A stretch of 64,000 bases of DNA. Origin: Noviherbaspirillum humi. Lineage in GTDB: Bacteria > Pseudomonadota > Gammaproteobacteria > Burkholderiales > Burkholderiaceae_D. A program made the position numbers and the translations under genes. The notes below the pieces were generated by a model that did not search any database, was not told the DNA's origin, and saw only the letters and a program-made list of their open reading frames with translations. Each line of letters starts with the position of its first letter. Position 1 is the stretch's first letter. This document shows, one piece after another, positions 9,031 to 20,016 of this stretch. The stretch is from the NCBI RefSeq assembly GCF_900188095.1, contig NZ_FZOT01000020.1:1-64000 (forward strand), given 5' to 3'.

Positions 9031-11328
9031 TCAGTGACCGAGCCGCGGCGCCAGCTTCTCCAGCTTGGCGATGTTCAGGTCGAGCAGCTTCATGCCATGC
9101 TTGCCGAAGTTGATGTGGGCCCGCATGTTGGCGCCGCTGCCTTCGAGGTTGACGATCACGCCTTCGCCGAACTTGGCATGCGATACCGATTCGCCGATGC
9201 GCCAGTTGCCGACCTTGTTGCTGAAACTTTGGGCGATGCTGTTGGCGGCCGCTTCCGGCGCCTCGTCCCAGGCGCTCTGGCTCTTCAGGCCGAACCAGTG
9301 GTGCTGCTGGGCCTTGGGCGAGAGCCATTTCAGCGCATGCTCCGGCAGCTCGTCGAAGAAGCGCGACTTCATGTTGTAGCGCGTCTGGCCGTGCAGCATG
9401 CGGGTCTGGGAGAAGGTGATGTAGAGCCGCTTCTTGGCGCGGGTGATGGCGACATACATCAGGCGCCGCTCTTCCTCCACGCCGCCTTCTTCCTGGGCGC
9501 TGTTCTCGTGCGGGAACAGGCCTTCCTCCAGGCCGGTGATGAAGACCGCGTCGAACTCCAGGCCCTTGGCCGAATGCACCGTCATCAGCTGCAGCGCATC
9601 CTGGCCAGCCTGGGCCTGGTTGTCGCCGGCCTCGAGCGAAGCATGCGACAGGAATGCCGACAGCGGCGACATCACCGCCGCCAGCGGCGTGTCGGCATCG
9701 ATGATCTCGACGCCGTCCTCGGTCAGCAGCGCGGGGCCGGAAGCGGCGGCCGCCTTCGGCCCGAGATAGGCCGGGGTGTCGATGCCGTAGCCCTCTTCCG
9801 AGACGAACAGCATCGCCGCACTGACCAGCTGCTCCAGGTTCTCGATGCGGTCGGCGCCTTCCTTCTCGGTCTGGTAATGCGGGATCAGGCCGCTCATCTC
9901 CAGCATCACCTTCACCAGCTCCTGCAGCGGCAGCTGCTGGGTCTCGAAGCGCATGGCCTCCACCAGCTTGACGAAGCCGCCGAGCGAGGTGCCGGCCTTG
10001 CCGGCGACATAGGGCACCGCCGCGTACAGCGAGATGCCGTACTGCTTGGCCGCGTCCTGCAGCTGCTCGATCGACTTGGCGCCGATGCCCCGAGTGGGGA
10101 AATTCACCACGCGCAGGAAGGCGGAGTCGTTGTGCGGGTTGTCCATCAGCTGCAGGTAGGCGATCGCATGCTTGATCTCGGCGCGCTCGAAGAAGCGCTG
10201 GCCGCCGTAGACGCGGTACGGGATGCCGGAGTTGAACAGCGAATGCTCGATCACCCGCGACTGGGCGTTGGAGCGGTACAGCACCGCGATCTCGCTGCGC
10301 AGCATGCCCTCGCCGATCAGGCTCTTCACCTGCTCGATGATCCACTGCGCTTCCTGGATGTCGCTGCTGGCTTCATACACCCGCACCTGCTCGCCATGGC
10401 CGGCGTCGGTGCGCAGGTTCTTGCCGAGGCGCTTGCTGTTGTTGGCGATCAGCGTATTGGCGCTGTCCAGGATGTGGCCGTGCGAGCGATAGTTCTGCTC
10501 CAGCTTGATCAGGTTCTGGACATTGAACTCGCGCTCGAAGGCGATCATGTTGCCGACGTTGGCGCCGCGGAAGGCGTAGATGCTCTGGTCGTCGTCGCCG
10601 ACGGCGAACACCGCGTTGCCTTTGCCGGCGATCAGCTTGAGCCAGTTGTACTGCAGGTTGTTGGTGTCCTGGAACTCGTCCACCAGGATGTGGCGGAAGC
10701 GGCCCTGGTAGTGCTCGCGCAGCGGCTGGTTGCGCGTCAGGAGTTCATAGGTGCGCAGCAGCAGCTCGGCGAAATCCACCACGCCCTCGCGCTGGCACTG
10801 GTTGTCGTAGAACTCGAACAGCTCCACGAACTTGCGGTTGTAGTCGTCGTTGACCTCGACGTCGCGCGCGCGCAGGCCCTGCTCCTTCGCATTGTTGATG
10901 AAGTACATCAGATTGCGCGGCGGGTACTTCTCGTCGTCGACGTTGAGCGCCTTGAGCATGCGCTTGATCATCGACAGCTGGTCGGCGCTGTCCAGGATCT
11001 GGAAGGTCTGCGGCAGGCCGGCGTCGCGGTAATGCGCGCGCAGCAGCCGGTTGCACAAGCCATGGAAAGTGCCTATCCACATGCCGCGCGTATTGATCGG
11101 CAGCATGGCCGACAGGCGCGACATCATTTCCTTGGCTGCCTTGTTGGTGAAGGTCACCGCCAGCACGCCGGCCGGCGACACCTGCCCGGTCTGGATCAGC
11201 CAGGCGATGCGGGTGGTCAGCACGCGGGTCTTGCCGGAACCGGCGCCGGCCAGGATCAGCGCATGCTGGGGCGGAAGAGTGACGGCGGCGAGCTGCTCGG
11301 GATTGAGGTTTTCGAGGAGGGTCTGCAT
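9031..11328 (-). CDS. uvrD: UvrD/PcrA/Rep-type superfamily 1 DNA helicase
   Basis: ATP-dependent 3'-5' DNA helicase of 765 aa. Motifs in order: Walker A AGAGSGKT (residues 27-34), VTFTNKAAKEM, DEFQDTN (motif II), GDDDQSIYAFRGA (motif III), YRS, TVHSAKGLEFDAVF (motif V) and EEERRLMYVAITRAKKRLY (motif VI). The C-terminus (HAKFGEGVIVNLEGSG...FGKHGMKLL) resembles the Tudor-like tail by which UvrD/PcrA bind RNA polymerase, favouring UvrD over Rep. Roles would be nucleotide excision and mismatch repair and transcription-coupled repair. The start ATG has no ribosome binding site and lies 6 bases after a perfect -10 box (see the promoter entry). Confidence 0.95.
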   Translation of the reverse strand: MQTLLENLNPEQLAAVTLPPQHALILAGAGSGKTRVLTTRIAWLIQTGQVSPAGVLAVTFTNKAAKEMMSRLSAMLPINTRGMWIGTFHGLCNRLLRAHYRDAGLPQTFQILDSADQLSMIKRMLKALNVDDEKYPPRNLMYFINNAKEQGLRARDVEVNDDYNRKFVELFEFYDNQCQREGVVDFAELLLRTYELLTRNQPLREHYQGRFRHILVDEFQDTNNLQYNWLKLIAGKGNAVFAVGDDDQSIYAFRGANVGNMIAFEREFNVQNLIKLEQNYRSHGHILDSANTLIANNSKRLGKNLRTDAGHGEQVRVYEASSDIQEAQWIIEQVKSLIGEGMLRSEIAVLYRSNAQSRVIEHSLFNSGIPYRVYGGQRFFERAEIKHAIAYLQLMDNPHNDSAFLRVVNFPTRGIGAKSIEQLQDAAKQYGISLYAAVPYVAGKAGTSLGGFVKLVEAMRFETQQLPLQELVKVMLEMSGLIPHYQTEKEGADRIENLEQLVSAAMLFVSEEGYGIDTPAYLGPKAAAASGPALLTEDGVEIIDADTPLAAVMSPLSAFLSHASLEAGDNQAQAGQDALQLMTVHSAKGLEFDAVFITGLEEGLFPHENSAQEEGGVEEERRLMYVAITRAKKRLYITFSQTRMLHGQTRYNMKSRFFDELPEHALKWLSPKAQQHHWFGLKSQSAWDEAPEAAANSIAQSFSNKVGNWRIGESVSHAKFGEGVIVNLEGSGANMRAHINFGKHGMKLLDLNIAKLEKLAPRLGH

Positions 11329-11334
11329 CCACGG

Positions 11335-11340
11335 ATTATA
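11335..11340 (-). promoter_or_regulatory. -10 box abutting the helicase start codon
   Basis: TATAAT on the minus strand ends only 6 bases before the ATG at 11328. Transcription starting about 7 bases after the -10 box would begin at or next to the start codon, implying a leaderless mRNA. The -35 region is weak. Confidence 0.55.
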
Positions 11341-11539
11341 AGCCGGTGGGTGCTTTCCTGTACCTGCATCCAGTGGTTTTTGCCGGCGATTCAGCCACCG
11401 CGATGATGAAGAAATAACGCTTTGATTGATCTTCCGGCAAGCGTGCGGAGGAACGGCGCCCGGCCTGCCTGAATCGGTGTCAATCGATGACAGTCAATGC
11501 CTCGAGCGGCAAGCCCGGACGCTTCGCGCGGCTGCGACG

Positions 11540-12151
11540 TTACGCCGCGAACAGATTGCCCAGCATGCGCGCCGCGGCTTCCGGATCATCCGCCATGTAG
11601 ACGCTGCTGATCACCGCCACCATGTCGGCGCCCTGCGCCACCAGCGGCGGCGTGTTGGCCTGGGTCATGCCGCCGATCACCACCACCGGCAGCGGAATCT
11701 CCCGCTTGGACTGCGCCACGATGTCGGGCGGCGTGGAGACTTCATACTTCTTCACCCGCGACGGATAGAAGCCGCCGAAGGCGACGTAGCTGGCGCCGCT
11801 CGCATGGGCCGAGCGCGCCAGGTCCAGGCTGCCGTAGCAGGAGGCGCCGACGATCTTGTCCGGCCCCACTGCCTTGCGCACCTCGGCCACGGCGGCATCG
11901 GTGCCGCCGACGTGGATGCCGTCGGCATCGAGTTCCAGGCACAGGTCCACATGGTCGTTGATGATGAACGGGGTGCCGTAGCGCCGGCACAGCGCCTGCA
12001 ATGCGGTCGCCTGCTCGCGCCGCAGCGCGGCGTCGGCGGTCTTGTGCCGGTACTGCAGCAGCGCCGCGCCGGCGCGCAAGGCCGCTTCGCTCACCGCCAG
12101 CAGCTTGCCGGTATCGTCCCAGTCTGGCGTGACGAGATAAAGTCCCTTCAT
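11540..12151 (-). CDS. thiE: Thiamine-phosphate synthase
   Basis: Joins HMP-pyrophosphate and the thiazole phosphate to make thiamine monophosphate. 203 aa, TIM-barrel; YRHKTADAALR, FIINDHVDLCLELDADGIHVGG and YVAFGGFYPSRVKKYEVSTPP are typical. The start chosen is the ATG at 12151 ([13 protein letters not shown]), which overlaps the thiD stop in an ATGA, so translation is coupled. The frame is open further upstream, but that part overlaps thiD and does not resemble the family. It is the last gene of the thi cluster. Confidence 0.95.
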   Translation of the reverse strand: MKGLYLVTPDWDDTGKLLAVSEAALRAGAALLQYRHKTADAALRREQATALQALCRRYGTPFIINDHVDLCLELDADGIHVGGTDAAVAEVRKAVGPDKIVGASCYGSLDLARSAHASGASYVAFGGFYPSRVKKYEVSTPPDIVAQSKREIPLPVVVIGGMTQANTPPLVAQGADMVAVISSVYMADDPEAAARMLGNLFAA

Positions 12152-12939
12152 GTTGTCTTCTCCATGGTGGCCCATCGATTCGGGATGCGCTGGCCTTCCG
12201 CGATGGCGTAGGAAGACAGCAAGGTTTGCTCGCAATAGGCCTGGGCCCGTTCCAGCGCCTCGCGCATGGCGATGCCGCGCGCCAGCAGCGCCGCCAGCGC
12301 CGAGGCCAGGGTGCAGCCGGTGCCGTGAAAGCCGCCCGGCAGGCGCGGCCATTGCCATACCTGCTCGCCCTGTGCTGAAAACCAGCGGTTGACGATCACA
12401 TCACCTTCGCCGTGGCCGCCCTTGACCAGCACGTTCGGGCATTGTTCGAGCAGCAGCGCCGCCTGCCGTTGGATGCTGTCGGCGCCGGGACACAGCCGCG
12501 CCGCCTCGGGCAGGTTGGGCAGCACCACGCTGGCCAGCGGCAGCAGCGGCCGGATGATCCCGACCGGGTCTTCGATGGCCAGCGCATTGCCGTGGCCGCT
12601 GGCCAGCACCGGATCCAGCACCACCGGCAGATCCGGACGCCGCTGGCGCAGCCGGCGGATCAGCGCGGCGATCGCCTCGCCATTGGCGCGGTTGCCGATG
12701 ATGCCCAGCTTCACCGCCGCGATCTCCATCTTCGACGCCAGCGCCTGCGCCTGCTGCGCCACCATGTCGGCCGGCACCGGCATGACGGCATGGACGCGGT
12801 CATTGTCCTGCGCCGTCAGCACGGTGATCACCGACAGCGGATGGGCGCCGAGGGCCATCACCGCCTGGATGTCGGCCTGCATGCCGGCCCCGCCGCTCGG
12901 ATCCGAGCCGGCGAGGATCAGCACGTTGGGCCGGTTCAC
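12148..12939 (-). CDS. thiD: Hydroxymethylpyrimidine/phosphomethylpyrimidine kinase
   Basis: Phosphorylates HMP and HMP-phosphate for thiamine synthesis. 263 aa of the ribokinase-like fold. [20 protein letters not shown] at the N-terminus, [11 protein letters not shown] in the middle and [16 protein letters not shown] near the C-terminus are diagnostic. The start is a GTG at 12939 inside a GTGA overlap with the thiG stop, and the gene ends in an ATGA overlap with thiE. The frame is open much further upstream, but that stretch is antisense/out of frame to thiG and does not look coding. Confidence 0.95.
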   Translation of the reverse strand: MNRPNVLILAGSDPSGGAGMQADIQAVMALGAHPLSVITVLTAQDNDRVHAVMPVPADMVAQQAQALASKMEIAAVKLGIIGNRANGEAIAALIRRLRQRRPDLPVVLDPVLASGHGNALAIEDPVGIIRPLLPLASVVLPNLPEAARLCPGADSIQRQAALLLEQCPNVLVKGGHGEGDVIVNRWFSAQGEQVWQWPRLPGGFHGTGCTLASALAALLARGIAMREALERAQAYCEQTLLSSYAIAEGQRIPNRWATMEKTT

Positions 12940-13730
12940 GTCGCCTTGCCTTCCACCGGCGAGGACGGCGAGGCGGCGAAGCGCTTCGGAATGCGGCCGG
13001 CGAGGTAGGCATCGCGGCCGGCTTCCACCGCCAGCTTCATCGCCCGCGCCATGCGGATCGGATCGCGCGCGCCGGCGATGGCGGTGTTCATCAGCACGCC
13101 GTCGCAGCCGAGCTCCATCGCGATCGCCGCGTCGGACGCGGTGCCGACGCCGGCATCCACCAGCACCGGCACCTTGGCCTGCTCGATGATGAGGCCGAGG
13201 TTCCAGGGATTGAGGATGCCCATGCCGGAGCCGATCAGCGACGCCAGCGGCATCACCGCGCAGCAGCCGATTTCTTCCAGCATCCTGGCCTGGATCGGGT
13301 CGTCGCTGCAGTAGACCATGACATCGAAGCCATCCTTCACCAGCACCTCGGCGGCCTTCAGCGTCTCGGGCATGTTGGGGAACAGCGTCTTCGGGTCGCC
13401 CAGCACTTCCAGCTTCACCAGCTTGTGGCCGTTGAGCAGCTCGCGCGCCAGCTGCAGGGTATAGACCGCATCCTTGGCGTTGTAGCAGCCGGCGGTGTTG
13501 GGCAGGATGGTGTATTTGGACGGCGGCACCACGTCCAGCAGGCTGGGCGCGTTCGGATCCTGGCCGATGTTCACCCGGCGGATGGCGACGGTGATGATCT
13601 CGGCGCCGCTGGCCTCGGTGGCATCCTTGGTTTCCTGCAGGTCCTTGTACTTGCCGCTGCCGACCAGAAGGCGGGAGCGGTAGGTCTTGCCGGCGATGGT
13701 GAGGAGGTCTGGGGTTGTGGCGGTTGTCAT
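12936..13730 (-). CDS. thiG: Thiazole synthase
   Basis: Builds the thiazole phosphate ring from deoxyxylulose 5-phosphate, dehydroglycine and ThiS thiocarboxylate. 264 aa, TIM barrel; the Schiff-base lysine sits in [35 protein letters not shown] and [20 protein letters not shown] are phosphate-binding regions. The start ATG at 13730 follows an AAAGGA ribosome binding site. It is separated from thiS, its usual neighbour, by about 500 bases carrying REP-like repeats, so it may need its own promoter or read-through from thiC. Confidence 0.96.
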   Translation of the reverse strand: MTTATTPDLLTIAGKTYRSRLLVGSGKYKDLQETKDATEASGAEIITVAIRRVNIGQDPNAPSLLDVVPPSKYTILPNTAGCYNAKDAVYTLQLARELLNGHKLVKLEVLGDPKTLFPNMPETLKAAEVLVKDGFDVMVYCSDDPIQARMLEEIGCCAVMPLASLIGSGMGILNPWNLGLIIEQAKVPVLVDAGVGTASDAAIAMELGCDGVLMNTAIAGARDPIRMARAMKLAVEAGRDAYLAGRIPKRFAASPSSPVEGKAT

Positions 13731-13870
13731 TTGGGGGTCCTTTGGTTCGTCGGTGTTTTGAGCGAAGGGCGGGCAGCGGGTATGGCAGCGGTTTGAAGTG
13801 CGAATTCTGAGCATCTGCAGAGTAAGACCGAGCCATCAAGGAAAGCCCCCTCCCCCTCAGGGGGAGGGCT

Positions 13871-13957
13871 GGGGGCGTAGCAGGGGTTTCGCGAAGCACC
13901 GCTTCGCGCCTGCGCAGCCGAATGCGCTTGTAAGCGCATTCGTGGGTGAGGGTGGGT
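13871..13957 (-). repeat. REP-like palindromic unit, copy 1 (inverted)
   Basis: Read on the minus strand: CACCCAC, hairpin 1 (10-bp arms GAATGCGCTT, 13920-13941), GGCTGCGCAGGCGC, hairpin 2 (GCGAAGC / GCTTCGC, 13891-13907), then GAAACCCCTGCTACGCCCC. It faces copy 2, about 45 bases away, forming a large inverted pair. Confidence 0.75.
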
Positions 13958-14003
13958 TTCTTTTGCAGGTAAAGAACTGTCTTTCATCGCGCTGGACACC
14001 CAT

Positions 14004-14083
14004 CCCCACCCACAGCAGCGCTTGTAAGCGCTGCTGGCTGCGCAGGCGCGGAGCGGTGCTTCGCGAAACCCCTGCTACGCCCC
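14004..14083 (+). repeat. REP-like palindromic unit, copy 2
   Basis: Same order as copy 1 on the plus strand: CACCCAC, hairpin 1 (11-bp arms CAGCAGCGCTT, 14012-14035), GGCTGCGCAGGCGCG, hairpin 2 (GCGGAGC / GCTTCGC, one G-T wobble) and AAACCCCTGCTACGCCCC. The outer parts match copy 1 almost exactly, while the hairpin 1 arms differ. Confidence 0.75.
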
Positions 14084-14155
14084 TAACCCTCCGCTTGAAG
14101 GGGAAGAGATTCTGTAGTCATACTTTGAGCCTCATCGGGTAGTCAGGCTTTTAAC

Positions 14156-14235
14156 CTCACCCACGGTCAGTCTTGCAAGACTGACCGGTTCCGCGGGCGC
14201 GGAGCAGTGCTCCGCGAAACCCCCGCTTCACCCCC
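14156..14235 (+). repeat. REP-like palindromic unit, copy 3 (diverged)
   Basis: CACCCAC, hairpin 1 (10-bp arms GGTCAGTCTT, 14165-14186), GGTTCCGCGGGC, hairpin 2 (GCGGAGC / GCTCCGC, 14199-14215), GAAACCCCCGCTTC. Sequence differs from copies 1 and 2 but both stems remain perfect. Its end runs over the last codons of thiS (stop at 14228). Confidence 0.7.
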
Positions 14236-14428
14236 CTCCAATCGCCTTCACGATATCCACCCTGTCCCTCGCCTGCAGCAATCGCTGCGTCCACTGCTGC
14301 CGCGGCACCACCTCGCGGTTGATGGCCACGGCCAGGGATTTGTTGGCGAGGTCGAGCGAGGCGATCAGGTCCTGCACGCTCTGGTTCTCGGCCACGCTGT
14401 GCGGCGCGCCGTTGAGTTCGATTTCCAT
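14228..14428 (-). CDS. thiS: Sulfur carrier protein ThiS
   Basis: 66-aa ubiquitin-like protein that carries the thiocarboxylate sulfur for the thiazole ring. It starts MEIELNGAPHSV and ends in the functional Gly-Gly (KAIGGG), the residue that is adenylated and sulfurated. It follows thiC by 21 bases. The glycine oxidase gene thiO, often found between thiC and thiS in related bacteria, is absent here. Confidence 0.95.
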   Translation of the reverse strand: MEIELNGAPHSVAENQSVQDLIASLDLANKSLAVAINREVVPRQQWTQRLLQARDRVDIVKAIGGG

Positions 14429-14449
14429 GTGCGCTTCCGCCCGGCTCGC

Positions 14450-16375
<1,926 letters not shown>

Positions 16376-16423
16376 CTAACACGTGTCGATGCGAAGGAGC
16401 ATGGGAATGGGGGCGCATTCGGA

Positions 16424-16503
16424 TGCTTCCCTTCGCTGGCATTATCCAGATCAGGTTCGAGGGTATTTCTCACCCGACCGAAAAGCGGTCAGGACCCCTA
16501 GCG
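16424..16503 (-). promoter_or_regulatory. TPP riboswitch (THI element) in the thiC leader
   Basis: On the minus strand the sequence AGGGGTCCTGACCGC, then GGTGAGAAATACCCTCGAAC, CTGATCTGGATAATGCCAGC and GAAGGGAAGC reproduces the conserved thi-box core: P1 strands GGGGT...; the CTGAGA-like GGTGAGA; the ACCTGATCTGGATAATGCCAGCG block; and the closing AGGGAAG. It ends 60 bases before the thiC ATG. Binding of thiamine pyrophosphate should lower thiC expression; in proteobacteria this is usually by hiding the ribosome binding site. No strong terminator stem with a T run is visible between the aptamer and thiC, consistent with translational control. Confidence 0.95.
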
Positions 16504-16554
16504 TCGTTGCCGTCGGCCATGCCTGGCAAGGCTGGCCGGTTCGGCAGAGCGCCG

Positions 16555-16560
16555 ATTATA
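16555..16560 (-). promoter_or_regulatory. -10 box of the thiC transcript
   Basis: TATAAT on the minus strand, about 52 bases upstream of the TPP aptamer. The -35 region is weak. Confidence 0.5.
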
Positions 16561-16614
16561 CGCGCTATCGGCCGCCGCGCGCCAAACTGATCAATGCCGC
16601 GCCACGCCCTCCCT

Positions 16615-16620
16615 TATAAT
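16615..16620 (+). promoter_or_regulatory. -10 box of valS
   Basis: TATAAT lies 30 bases before the valS start codon. It is divergent from the thiC -10 box about 55 bases away. No clear -35 hexamer. Confidence 0.5.
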
Positions 16621-16650
16621 GCTGGGTTTCTCCGAAACACATGCCAAATC

Positions 16651-19476
16651 ATGGAATTAGCCAAGTCTTTCGAACCGGCCGAAATTGAAAAGCAGTGGCG
16701 CGCCGAGTGGGAGCGCCGCGGGTACTACACCGCCAGCACCGATCCCGCCAAGCCGTCCTTCTCCATCCAGCTGCCGCCGCCCAATGTCACCGGCACGCTG
16801 CACATGGGCCACGCGTTCAATCAGACCATCATGGACGGGCTGACCCGCTACTACCGCATGCGCGGCCACAACACCGCCTGGATCCCCGGCACCGACCATG
16901 CCGGCATCGCCACCCAGATCGTGGTGGAGCGCCAGCTCGACGCGCAGAAGGTCTCGCGCCACGACCTCGGCCGCGAAAAGTTCCTGGAGAAGGTGTGGGA
17001 GTGGAAGGAGCATTCCGGCTCCACCATCACCGGCCAGATGCGCCGCATGGGCGCCTCCACCGACTGGAGCCGCGAATACTTCACCATGGACGCCAAGATG
17101 TCGAAGGCGGTGACCGAAGTGTTCGTGCGCCTGTTCGAGCAGGGCCTGATCTACCGCGGCAAGCGCCTGGTGAACTGGGATCCGAAGCTGCACACCGCCG
17201 TGTCCGACCTGGAAGTGGTGTCCGAGGAAGAAGACGGCCACATGTGGCACATCCGCTATCCGCTGGCGGACGGTTCCGGCCACATCACCGTGGCCACCAC
17301 CCGTCCCGAGACCATGCTCGGCGACGTCGCCGTGGCGGTCGATCCCACCGACGAGCGCTACACGCCCCTGCTCGGCAAGCTGCTGAACCTGCCGCTGACC
17401 GGCCGGCAGATTCCCCTCATCGCCGACGAATACGTCGACAAGGAATTCGGCACCGGCTGCGTGAAGATCACGCCGGCGCACGACTTCAACGACTATGCCG
17501 TGGGCCAGCGCCACCAGCTCGCGCAGATCAACATCTTCACCCTCGACGCCAAGATCAACGAGAACGCCCCGGCCAAGTACCAGGGCATGGACCGCTACGA
17601 CGCCCGCAAGCAGATCGTCGCCGACCTCGAAGCCGAAGGGCTGCTGGAATCGGTCAAGCCGCACAAGCTGATGGTGCCGCGCGGCGACCGCACCGGTGTG
17701 GTCATCGAGCCTATGCTCACCGACCAGTGGTTCGTCGCCATGAGCAAGCCGGCGCCGGAAGGCACCCACTTCCCCGGCAAGTCGATCGCCGAGGTCGCGC
17801 TGGAAAAGGTGGGAGACGGTTCCATCAAGTTCATCCCCGAGAACTGGACCACTACCTACAACCAGTGGCTCAACAACATCCAGGACTGGTGCATTTCGCG
17901 CCAGCTGTGGTGGGGCCACCAGATCCCCGCCTGGTACGACGAGGAAGGCAACATCTACGTCGCCCGCAACGAGGACGATGCGAAGGCCCAGGCCGGCGGC
18001 CGCGCCATCCGCCGCGACGAGGACGTGCTCGACACCTGGTTCTCCTCCGCCCTGGTGCCCTTCTCCTCCCTCGGCTGGCCGGAGCAGACGCCGGACATGA
18101 AGCTGTTCCTGCCCTCCTCGGTGCTGGTGACCGGCTTCGACATCATTTTCTTCTGGGTGGCGCGCATGGTCATGATGACTACCCACTTCACCGGCCAGGT
18201 GCCGTTCGAGAAGGTCTACGTGCACGGCCTGGTGCGCGACGCCTCCGGCCAGAAGATGTCCAAGTCCAAGGGCAATACGCTCGACCCGATCGACCTGATC
18301 GACGGTATCGACGTCGAATCGCTGGTGGCCAAGCGCACCACCGGCCTGATGAATCCGAAGCAGGCGGAAAGCATCGCCAAGGCCACGCGCAAGGAGTTCC
18401 CGGGCGGCATCCCGGCCTTCGGCACCGACGCCCTGCGCTTCACCATGGCGAGCTATGCCTCGCTCGGCCGCAACATCAACTTCGACCTCAACCGCTGCGA
18501 AGGCTACCGCAACTTCTGCAACAAGCTGTGGAACGCCACCCGCTTCGTCCTGATGAACACCGAAGGCAAGGATTGCGGCTTCGAGGGCCACGTGCCCGGC
18601 ATCTGCGAAACCGGCTTTCTCGAGTTCTCCCAGGCCGACCGCTGGATCGTGTCGCTGCTGCAGCGTACCGAGGCGGAAGTGGAAAAGGGCTTCGCCGACT
18701 ACCGCTTCGACAACATCGGCAGCGCGATCTACAAGTTCGTCTGGGACGAATACTGCGACTGGTACCTGGAAGTGGCCAAGGTGCAGATCCAGCAGGGCAG
18801 CGAGGCGCAGCAGCGCGCCACCCGCCGCACTTTGCTGCGCGTGCTGGAGACCGTGCTGCGTCTGGCCCATCCGGTGATCCCCTTCATCACCGAGCAGCTG
18901 TGGCAGACCGTGGCGCCGATGACCGGCAAGCAGCTGAACCCGGCCGGCGACTCCATCATGATCCAGGCCTATCCGCAGGCCGACATGGCCAAGCTGGACG
19001 AAAAGGCGGAAGGCTGGATGGCCCAGCTCAAGGCCATGACCGATGCCTGCCGCAACCTGCGCGGCGAGATGCAGCTGTCCCCGGCGCAGAAGGTGCCGCT
19101 GCTGCTGGAAGGCGCATCCGCCGAGGACCGCGCCCTGCTGCAATCCTTCGCGCCCTACCTGCAGGCGCTGGCCAAGCTGTCCGAGGTCCAGGTGCTGGAA
19201 GCGCTGCCGCAATCGCCGGCGCCGGTGTCGGTGGTCGGCACCGCCAAGCTGATGCTGAAGGTGGAGATCGACGTCGCCGCCGAGCGCGAGCGCCTGGCGA
19301 AGGAAATCGCCCGCCTCGAAGGCGAGATCGCCAAGGCCAGCGCCAAGCTCGGCAACGAAAGCTTCGTCGCCCGCGCCCCGGCCCAGGTGGTGGCGCAGGA
19401 GAAGGAGCGCCTCGCCGGCTTCTCCGCCACGCTCGACAAGCTGCGCGAGCAGATGGCGCGGCTGCAGGCTGCATAG
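16651..19476 (+). CDS. valS: Valyl-tRNA synthetase
   Basis: Class I aminoacyl-tRNA synthetase charging tRNA-Val, 941 aa. The HIGH motif is HMGH at residues 51-54 and the KMSKS motif is at 535-539 ([13 protein letters not shown]). The editing (CP1) domain is present with the [10 protein letters not shown] and [16 protein letters not shown] segments. The C-terminal coiled coil is visible from [15 protein letters not shown] to the end. The start chosen is ATG 16651 ([13 protein letters not shown]); the frame is open slightly further upstream, but that part contains the promoter -10 box. Confidence 0.98.
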   Translation: MELAKSFEPAEIEKQWRAEWERRGYYTASTDPAKPSFSIQLPPPNVTGTLHMGHAFNQTIMDGLTRYYRMRGHNTAWIPGTDHAGIATQIVVERQLDAQKVSRHDLGREKFLEKVWEWKEHSGSTITGQMRRMGASTDWSREYFTMDAKMSKAVTEVFVRLFEQGLIYRGKRLVNWDPKLHTAVSDLEVVSEEEDGHMWHIRYPLADGSGHITVATTRPETMLGDVAVAVDPTDERYTPLLGKLLNLPLTGRQIPLIADEYVDKEFGTGCVKITPAHDFNDYAVGQRHQLAQINIFTLDAKINENAPAKYQGMDRYDARKQIVADLEAEGLLESVKPHKLMVPRGDRTGVVIEPMLTDQWFVAMSKPAPEGTHFPGKSIAEVALEKVGDGSIKFIPENWTTTYNQWLNNIQDWCISRQLWWGHQIPAWYDEEGNIYVARNEDDAKAQAGGRAIRRDEDVLDTWFSSALVPFSSLGWPEQTPDMKLFLPSSVLVTGFDIIFFWVARMVMMTTHFTGQVPFEKVYVHGLVRDASGQKMSKSKGNTLDPIDLIDGIDVESLVAKRTTGLMNPKQAESIAKATRKEFPGGIPAFGTDALRFTMASYASLGRNINFDLNRCEGYRNFCNKLWNATRFVLMNTEGKDCGFEGHVPGICETGFLEFSQADRWIVSLLQRTEAEVEKGFADYRFDNIGSAIYKFVWDEYCDWYLEVAKVQIQQGSEAQQRATRRTLLRVLETVLRLAHPVIPFITEQLWQTVAPMTGKQLNPAGDSIMIQAYPQADMAKLDEKAEGWMAQLKAMTDACRNLRGEMQLSPAQKVPLLLEGASAEDRALLQSFAPYLQALAKLSEVQVLEALPQSPAPVSVVGTAKLMLKVEIDVAAERERLAKEIARLEGEIAKASAKLGNESFVARAPAQVVAQEKERLAGFSATLDKLREQMARLQAA

Positions 19477-19481
19477 TTCCC

Positions 19482-19506
19482 AGGCGCCCCGCGGGGCGCC
19501 TTTTTT
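19482..19506 (+). terminator. Rho-independent terminator of valS
   Basis: GC-rich palindrome (GGCGCC CCGCGG GGCGCC) followed by six T, 6 bases after the valS stop. Confidence 0.9.
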
Positions 19507-19545
19507 CATTCAATCACGCGGAAACCAACTCAAGGAGGAGATACC

Positions 19546-19989
19546 ATGCTGACAAGAATGCTCGTTACCGCCTGCGCCACTCTGCTCTGCGCCGCTGCCT
19601 CGGCACAGACCGCTTCGCCGGTGGGACTGTGGAAGAGCGTCGATGACGAGACCGGCAAGACGAAGGCGCTGATCCGCATCAGCGAAGGCGGCGGCGAATT
19701 GCGCGGCAAGATCGAGAAATTGTTCCGCGATCCGGGGGAAGAGCCGAACCCGGTCTGCGACAAGTGCGACGGCCCGCGCAAGGACCAGCCCATCGTCGGC
19801 ATGACCATCATCAACGGCATGAAACCGGACGGCGCTGAGTTCTCGGGCGGCCAGATCCTCGACCCGTCCAACGGCAAGGTCTACAAGAGCAGGATGAGCC
19901 TGAGCGAGGATGGCAAGAAGCTGAACGTGCGCGGCTACATCGGCATGCCGACCTTCGGCCGCACCCAGACCTGGGTGCGCGCGGAGTAG
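19546..19989 (+). CDS. DUF2147 domain-containing exported protein
   Basis: 147-aa protein with a signal peptide (MLTRMLVTACATLLCAAASA, cleavage near SAQT) and a single DUF2147 domain: GLWKSVDDETGKTKALIRIS, CDKCDGPRKDQPIVGMTI, the GGQILDPSNGKVYKSRMSL block and RGYIGMPTFGRTQTWVR. It is expected in the periplasm. Members are conserved and of unknown function; some are linked to envelope or hydrocarbon stress, but nothing here decides. A very strong ribosome binding site (AAGGAGGAGATACC) precedes the ATG. Confidence 0.88.
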   Translation: MLTRMLVTACATLLCAAASAQTASPVGLWKSVDDETGKTKALIRISEGGGELRGKIEKLFRDPGEEPNPVCDKCDGPRKDQPIVGMTIINGMKPDGAEFSGGQILDPSNGKVYKSRMSLSEDGKKLNVRGYIGMPTFGRTQTWVRAE

Positions 19990-20016
19990 GCGGCTACCGC
20001 CTGAAGCTGAGTCACC

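Larger units (their letters stand above)
13731..14227. other. 497-bp non-coding gap between thiS and thiG, filled with palindromic repeats
   Basis: No reading frame here resembles a gene on either strand. The gap holds three REP-like units (entered separately) and a 9-bp C/G hairpin at about 13850-13868 (CCCTCCCCC / GGGGGAGGG). It splits what is normally a continuous thiSG transcription unit. Confidence 0.8.

Noticed and set aside
9034-11406. 790-codon plus-strand frame opposite the helicase gene
   Set aside because: A GC-rich shadow of the helicase codons; the peptide is dominated by Ala, Val, His, Gln and Asp with no domain. The same applies to the other long antisense frames opposite polA, valS and thiC.
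12940-13899. Long upstream extension of the thiD frame
   Set aside because: The extension is out of frame with thiG over its whole length, low in complexity (rich in Arg and Pro) and resembles no protein; thiD starts at the GTG coupled to the thiG stop.
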